DNA of 64,000 bases, taken from the NCBI GenBank assembly GCA_030740795.1, contig JASLWO010000068.1, positions 1 through 64,000 of the forward strand, given 5' to 3'. Origin of the DNA: Acidimicrobiales bacterium. Lineage in GTDB: Bacteria > Actinomycetota > Acidimicrobiia > Acidimicrobiales > UBA8592. This document shows positions 61,832 through 64,000 of this stretch, piece by piece (the first letter of the stretch is position 1; every line of letters begins with the position of its first letter). A program made the translations under genes and the position numbers. The notes below the pieces were generated by a model. That model had not been told where the DNA came from. It worked only from the letters and a program-made list of their open reading frames with translations, and made no database searches.

Positions 61832-62302
61832 TTATTGCGAATTCTCACGACTTACGTGTACGAGAGCTGGGCAAACACACGCTAAGAGGGTTTCGCCTGT
61901 TTCAGCAACGACACGGTACTCATGCGTAACAATTCCCCTTGACGAATCTTTCGTAGAAATTCGCATACCAAGCAATCGGCTTTCAGCTCTAAATTTAATT
62001 CCAGGTCGGAGTGGATTCGGAAAACTGAAATCTTCAAATCCCATACCGGCTATCCAAGCAATATCCCCGTTTACTTCCAAATTCAATTTATTCCACATAG
62101 CAAACGTATAAGTCCCGGACGCGATGATCCCACCAAACGGCGATTCTTTCGCTGAAACAGGGTCTGTGTGAAAGTATTGTTGATCGTACTCTAAAGCAAA
62201 CTTAATCAGTTCCTCTTCGCTTGATTCGTGCCATCTTGAAACAAATTCTTCCCCCACTTCAAGGTCGTCAAAATAACGAGTAGGTCTGACATCTTCACTC
62301 AT
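61832..62302 (-). CDS. MaoC-family dehydratase
   Basis: 156 residues, one hotdog domain. FDDLEVGEEFVSRWHESSEEELIKFALEYDQQYFHTDPVSAKESPFGGIIASG is the R-hydratase pattern Y/F-D-x-x-x-H-x-D-x-x-A-A-x-x-x-x-F-G-x-x-I-A-x-G: here Asp-Gln-x-x-x-His. Asp and His present, so activity as an enoyl-CoA hydratase is likely. It is four bases after the CaiB gene on the same strand. Confidence 0.87.
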   Translation of the reverse strand: MSEDVRPTRYFDDLEVGEEFVSRWHESSEEELIKFALEYDQQYFHTDPVSAKESPFGGIIASGTYTFAMWNKLNLEVNGDIAWIAGMGFEDFSFPNPLRPGIKFRAESRLLGMRISTKDSSRGIVTHEYRVVAETGETLLACVCPALVHVSRENSQ

Positions 62303-62306
62303 CCTC

Positions 62307-63524
62307 TTAATGTTCCTTTGAATACAAAACCCCTATTTTCCCAAGGTCGGTTATCCGTTCTGCGCTTAAGCCTAAGAGAGTATTCAGAATTTCGTAATTA
62401 TGTTCACCCAATGCTGACGCAACATAATCATCATCAGGCAAAGGGTCGGAGCTTTTGAATGGAAATCCAGGAATTTGCACTTCTCCAGCCAAAGGATCAT
62501 TCACAGTCCTAACTGTTCCTCTTTCAAGAAAATGAGGGTGAGAAAGCGCATCTTGAGGCGCTAAGGCGGGACCACAGGGAACGCGATGCGATTGGAGTTT
62601 CTCCAATACAGCATTGTCCGTTTCATAGGTTGACATCCACATCTCAATGATCTCAGTGAGAGCCGCACGATTTTCTAAACGCGCTGGATTTCCTTTGAAA
62701 CGTTCATCGTTTGCCAATTCTGGATATCCCATAGCTTCATACAGGTTAGCGATTTGGGCTTCAGCACATAGAATTACTATCCAACCCTCAGGACCATGAA
62801 ATGACCCAGCTGGTGAAAGCATTTGAAATTCAGTTCCCTGTCTCATAGGAATATATTCTCCATTAGTCATTGATGAAGCGTGTACCGGCATGTCTTGCAT
62901 ATGGAATAGCGCATCAACCATTGAAATATCTAAATGAGTGCCTCTTCCAGTCCGTTCTCGATGGAACAACGCATGCCCTATGGCTGCAAAGGCGTGTACC
63001 CCAGCGTTGGTATCACCCATACCTATCCCAACAAACATAGGGGGTCGGTCAGGTTCTCCGGTCATGTGCATAATGCCCGCATACCCTTGAGCTATCAAGT
63101 CAAAGCATGGAAGGGAAGATAACGGTCCGGTCTGTCCAAAACCTGATACCGATGCCATTATCAGTTTCGGATTATTTCTTTTGAGTGAGCCATATCCTAA
63201 TCCTTTTCTGTCAAGGACTCCCGGGCTGAAATTTTCAACTACGACATCTACATGGCTAGCCAAATCAAGGATCAGCTTTTTCCCATCATCAGTATTCATG
63301 TCTATACAAACACTTCTTTTTCCTCGATTCTGTTGAATGTGTGTGCCTGCCCGTTTGTTGATTCTCGGTCTATTGGACCTGTTTGGGTCTCCATAAGGCG
63401 GCTGTTCAATTTTGATCACATCTGCTCCCAGTTCGGTAAGAAGCCGAGTGCATGCTGGCCCTGCGAGGTATCGTGTCAGGTCCAACACTTTAATTTCTTC
63501 AAGCCACCTCTCTGAAATTGCCAT
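62307..63524 (-). CDS. CaiB/BaiF family CoA transferase
   Basis: 405 residues. EIKVLDLTRYLAGPACTRLLTELGADVIKIEQPPYGDPNR, NRGKRSVCIDMNTDDGKKLILDLASHVDVVVENFSPGVLDRKGLGY, the catalytic Asp in GIGMGDTNAGVHAF, and VPCGPALAPQDALSHPHF. All class III motifs are in order; it pairs by position with the MaoC-like gene downstream. Acid and donor unknown. 33 bases after the truncated SDR. Confidence 0.9.
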   Translation of the reverse strand: MAISERWLEEIKVLDLTRYLAGPACTRLLTELGADVIKIEQPPYGDPNRSNRPRINKRAGTHIQQNRGKRSVCIDMNTDDGKKLILDLASHVDVVVENFSPGVLDRKGLGYGSLKRNNPKLIMASVSGFGQTGPLSSLPCFDLIAQGYAGIMHMTGEPDRPPMFVGIGMGDTNAGVHAFAAIGHALFHRERTGRGTHLDISMVDALFHMQDMPVHASSMTNGEYIPMRQGTEFQMLSPAGSFHGPEGWIVILCAEAQIANLYEAMGYPELANDERFKGNPARLENRAALTEIIEMWMSTYETDNAVLEKLQSHRVPCGPALAPQDALSHPHFLERGTVRTVNDPLAGEVQIPGFPFKSSDPLPDDDYVASALGEHNYEILNTLLGLSAERITDLGKIGVLYSKEH

Positions 63525-63557
63525 CTGAACCCTTTCTTTTGCTTCTCCTAATGTAGT

Positions 63558-64000
63558 TCAGGCATATTGCCAGCCACCGTCAACAGGGATAACAGCCCCA
63601 TTGATCTGAGCAGCTCTTTCACTGGCAAGGAACGAGACTATTTCCCCTATACTTTCTGGAGTTGAAATTCCCCCCGTTAGAGTTGGCATGAAATGAGTGG
63701 TGGCCCACTCAACTAATTCTTCCCAATTCCCTGTTACGCCATCTGCGGAAGCACGTTTTTCGATCATTTTTTTGACTTCCTGTGTTGCTATTAAGCCTGG
63801 ATTTATCATATTAACGGTGATTCCTGTGCCGCGCAGTTCAACTGCAAGGCTTCGTATTATTGGCTGCAAAGCGGCTTTTGATCCGTAGTACCCCGGGCTA
63901 TGCGAACTAGGTCGGTTGATTCCGATGGTCCCTAGGAAAAGAATTCGACCCCATTCCCGTGATTTCATACCGGCCATCACGGCTTGGGTAAATCTCACGC
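63558..64000 (-). CDS. Short-chain dehydrogenase/reductase, cut by the window edge
   Basis: About 147 C-terminal residues are visible; the nucleotide-binding start lies outside the right edge. FLGTIGINRPSS has the catalytic Ser region less clear, GYYGSKAALQPIIRSLAVELRGTGITVNMINPGLI gives Tyr-x-x-x-Lys, and VIPVDGGWQYA ends the protein. A classical SDR tail. The apparent GTG at 63998 is only an internal Val. It precedes the CaiB gene on the same strand. Confidence 0.85.
   Translation of the reverse strand, partial: VRFTQAVMAGMKSREWGRILFLGTIGINRPSSHSPGYYGSKAALQPIIRSLAVELRGTGITVNMINPGLIATQEVKKMIEKRASADGVTGNWEELVEWATTHFMPTLTGGISTPESIGEIVSFLASERAAQINGAVIPVDGGWQYA

Noticed and set aside
61850-61864. 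Near copy of the menB palindrome (CTTACGTGTACG)
   Set aside because: It matches only 10 of 12 positions and lies inside the 3' end of the MaoC-family coding sequence, away from any promoter.

Overview
The window looks like chromosome from a low- to mid-GC actinobacterium, most plausibly an aquatic member of class Acidimicrobiia. This is inferred from gene content: a mycothione reductase; the actinobacterial block MerR, DUF151, FtsR-like MerR, GarA, GcvH and phosphatidyltransferase; a DUF4193-like acidic protein; a MenB of mycobacterial type; many acyl-CoA, CaiB and P450 genes; and many genes with a -10 box 6-7 nt before the start codon (leaderless mRNAs). I see no tRNA, rRNA, insertion sequence, phage or CRISPR. 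No gene-free stretch exceeds 300 bases; the largest gaps are 24615-24869 (glycine riboswitch) and 8209-8405 (nothing recognised).

Layout. 1-2840: end of a ThyX-like gene, a DUF4193-like protein, a GNAT and a basic-linker protein. 2889-6763: TPP riboswitch and thiamine importer thiBPQ. 6765-14279: scattered metabolic genes (luciferase-like oxidoreductase, PEP-utilizing mobile-domain protein, MFS exporter, TesB, two SDRs). 14308-22571: a long minus-strand array, DUF35 protein, thiolase, crotonase, then a complete branched-chain-amino-acid-type ABC importer with fused permease. 22635-33066: HAD phosphatase, CrtC/AttH-like protein, tandem glycine riboswitch with gcvP, crotonase, hydroxyacid dehydrogenase, SDR, mycothione reductase, aroC. 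33068-37371: minus-strand block gcvT, MerR, DUF151, FtsR-like, GarA-like, gcvH, pgsA-like. 37417-48316: HIT, DUF2079 membrane protein, two HAD proteins, leuS, a CMD/AhpD-like selenoprotein, membrane DnaJ protein, zinc ribbon, murF, M23 peptidase. 48408-64000: oxygenases, crotonases, two P450s, leuA with a Leu-rich leader peptide, two CaiB transferases, hotdog proteins and a truncated SDR.

The most striking item is at 43834-44709. A carboxymuconolactone-decarboxylase/AhpD-like gene is interrupted only by an in-frame TGA, exactly where the second cysteine of its CxxC redox motif should be. A hairpin with features of a bacterial SECIS follows at the expected distance. The gene is best read as a selenoprotein (CGYU), which predicts that this organism makes selenocysteine although no sel genes lie in the window.

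The second notable item is a 15-codon peptide with five leucines, MHNLLLDLRLTCPVV, at 56762-56809. It starts at the predicted transcription start upstream of leuA and is followed by mutually nested complementary segments, suggesting leucine-sensed attenuation. RNA control is thus prominent here: TPP and glycine riboswitches, a leader peptide and a SECIS. Glycine cleavage genes are split between a riboswitch-controlled gcvP and the gcvT/gcvH ends of the GarA block, which links one-carbon metabolism to the GarA region.
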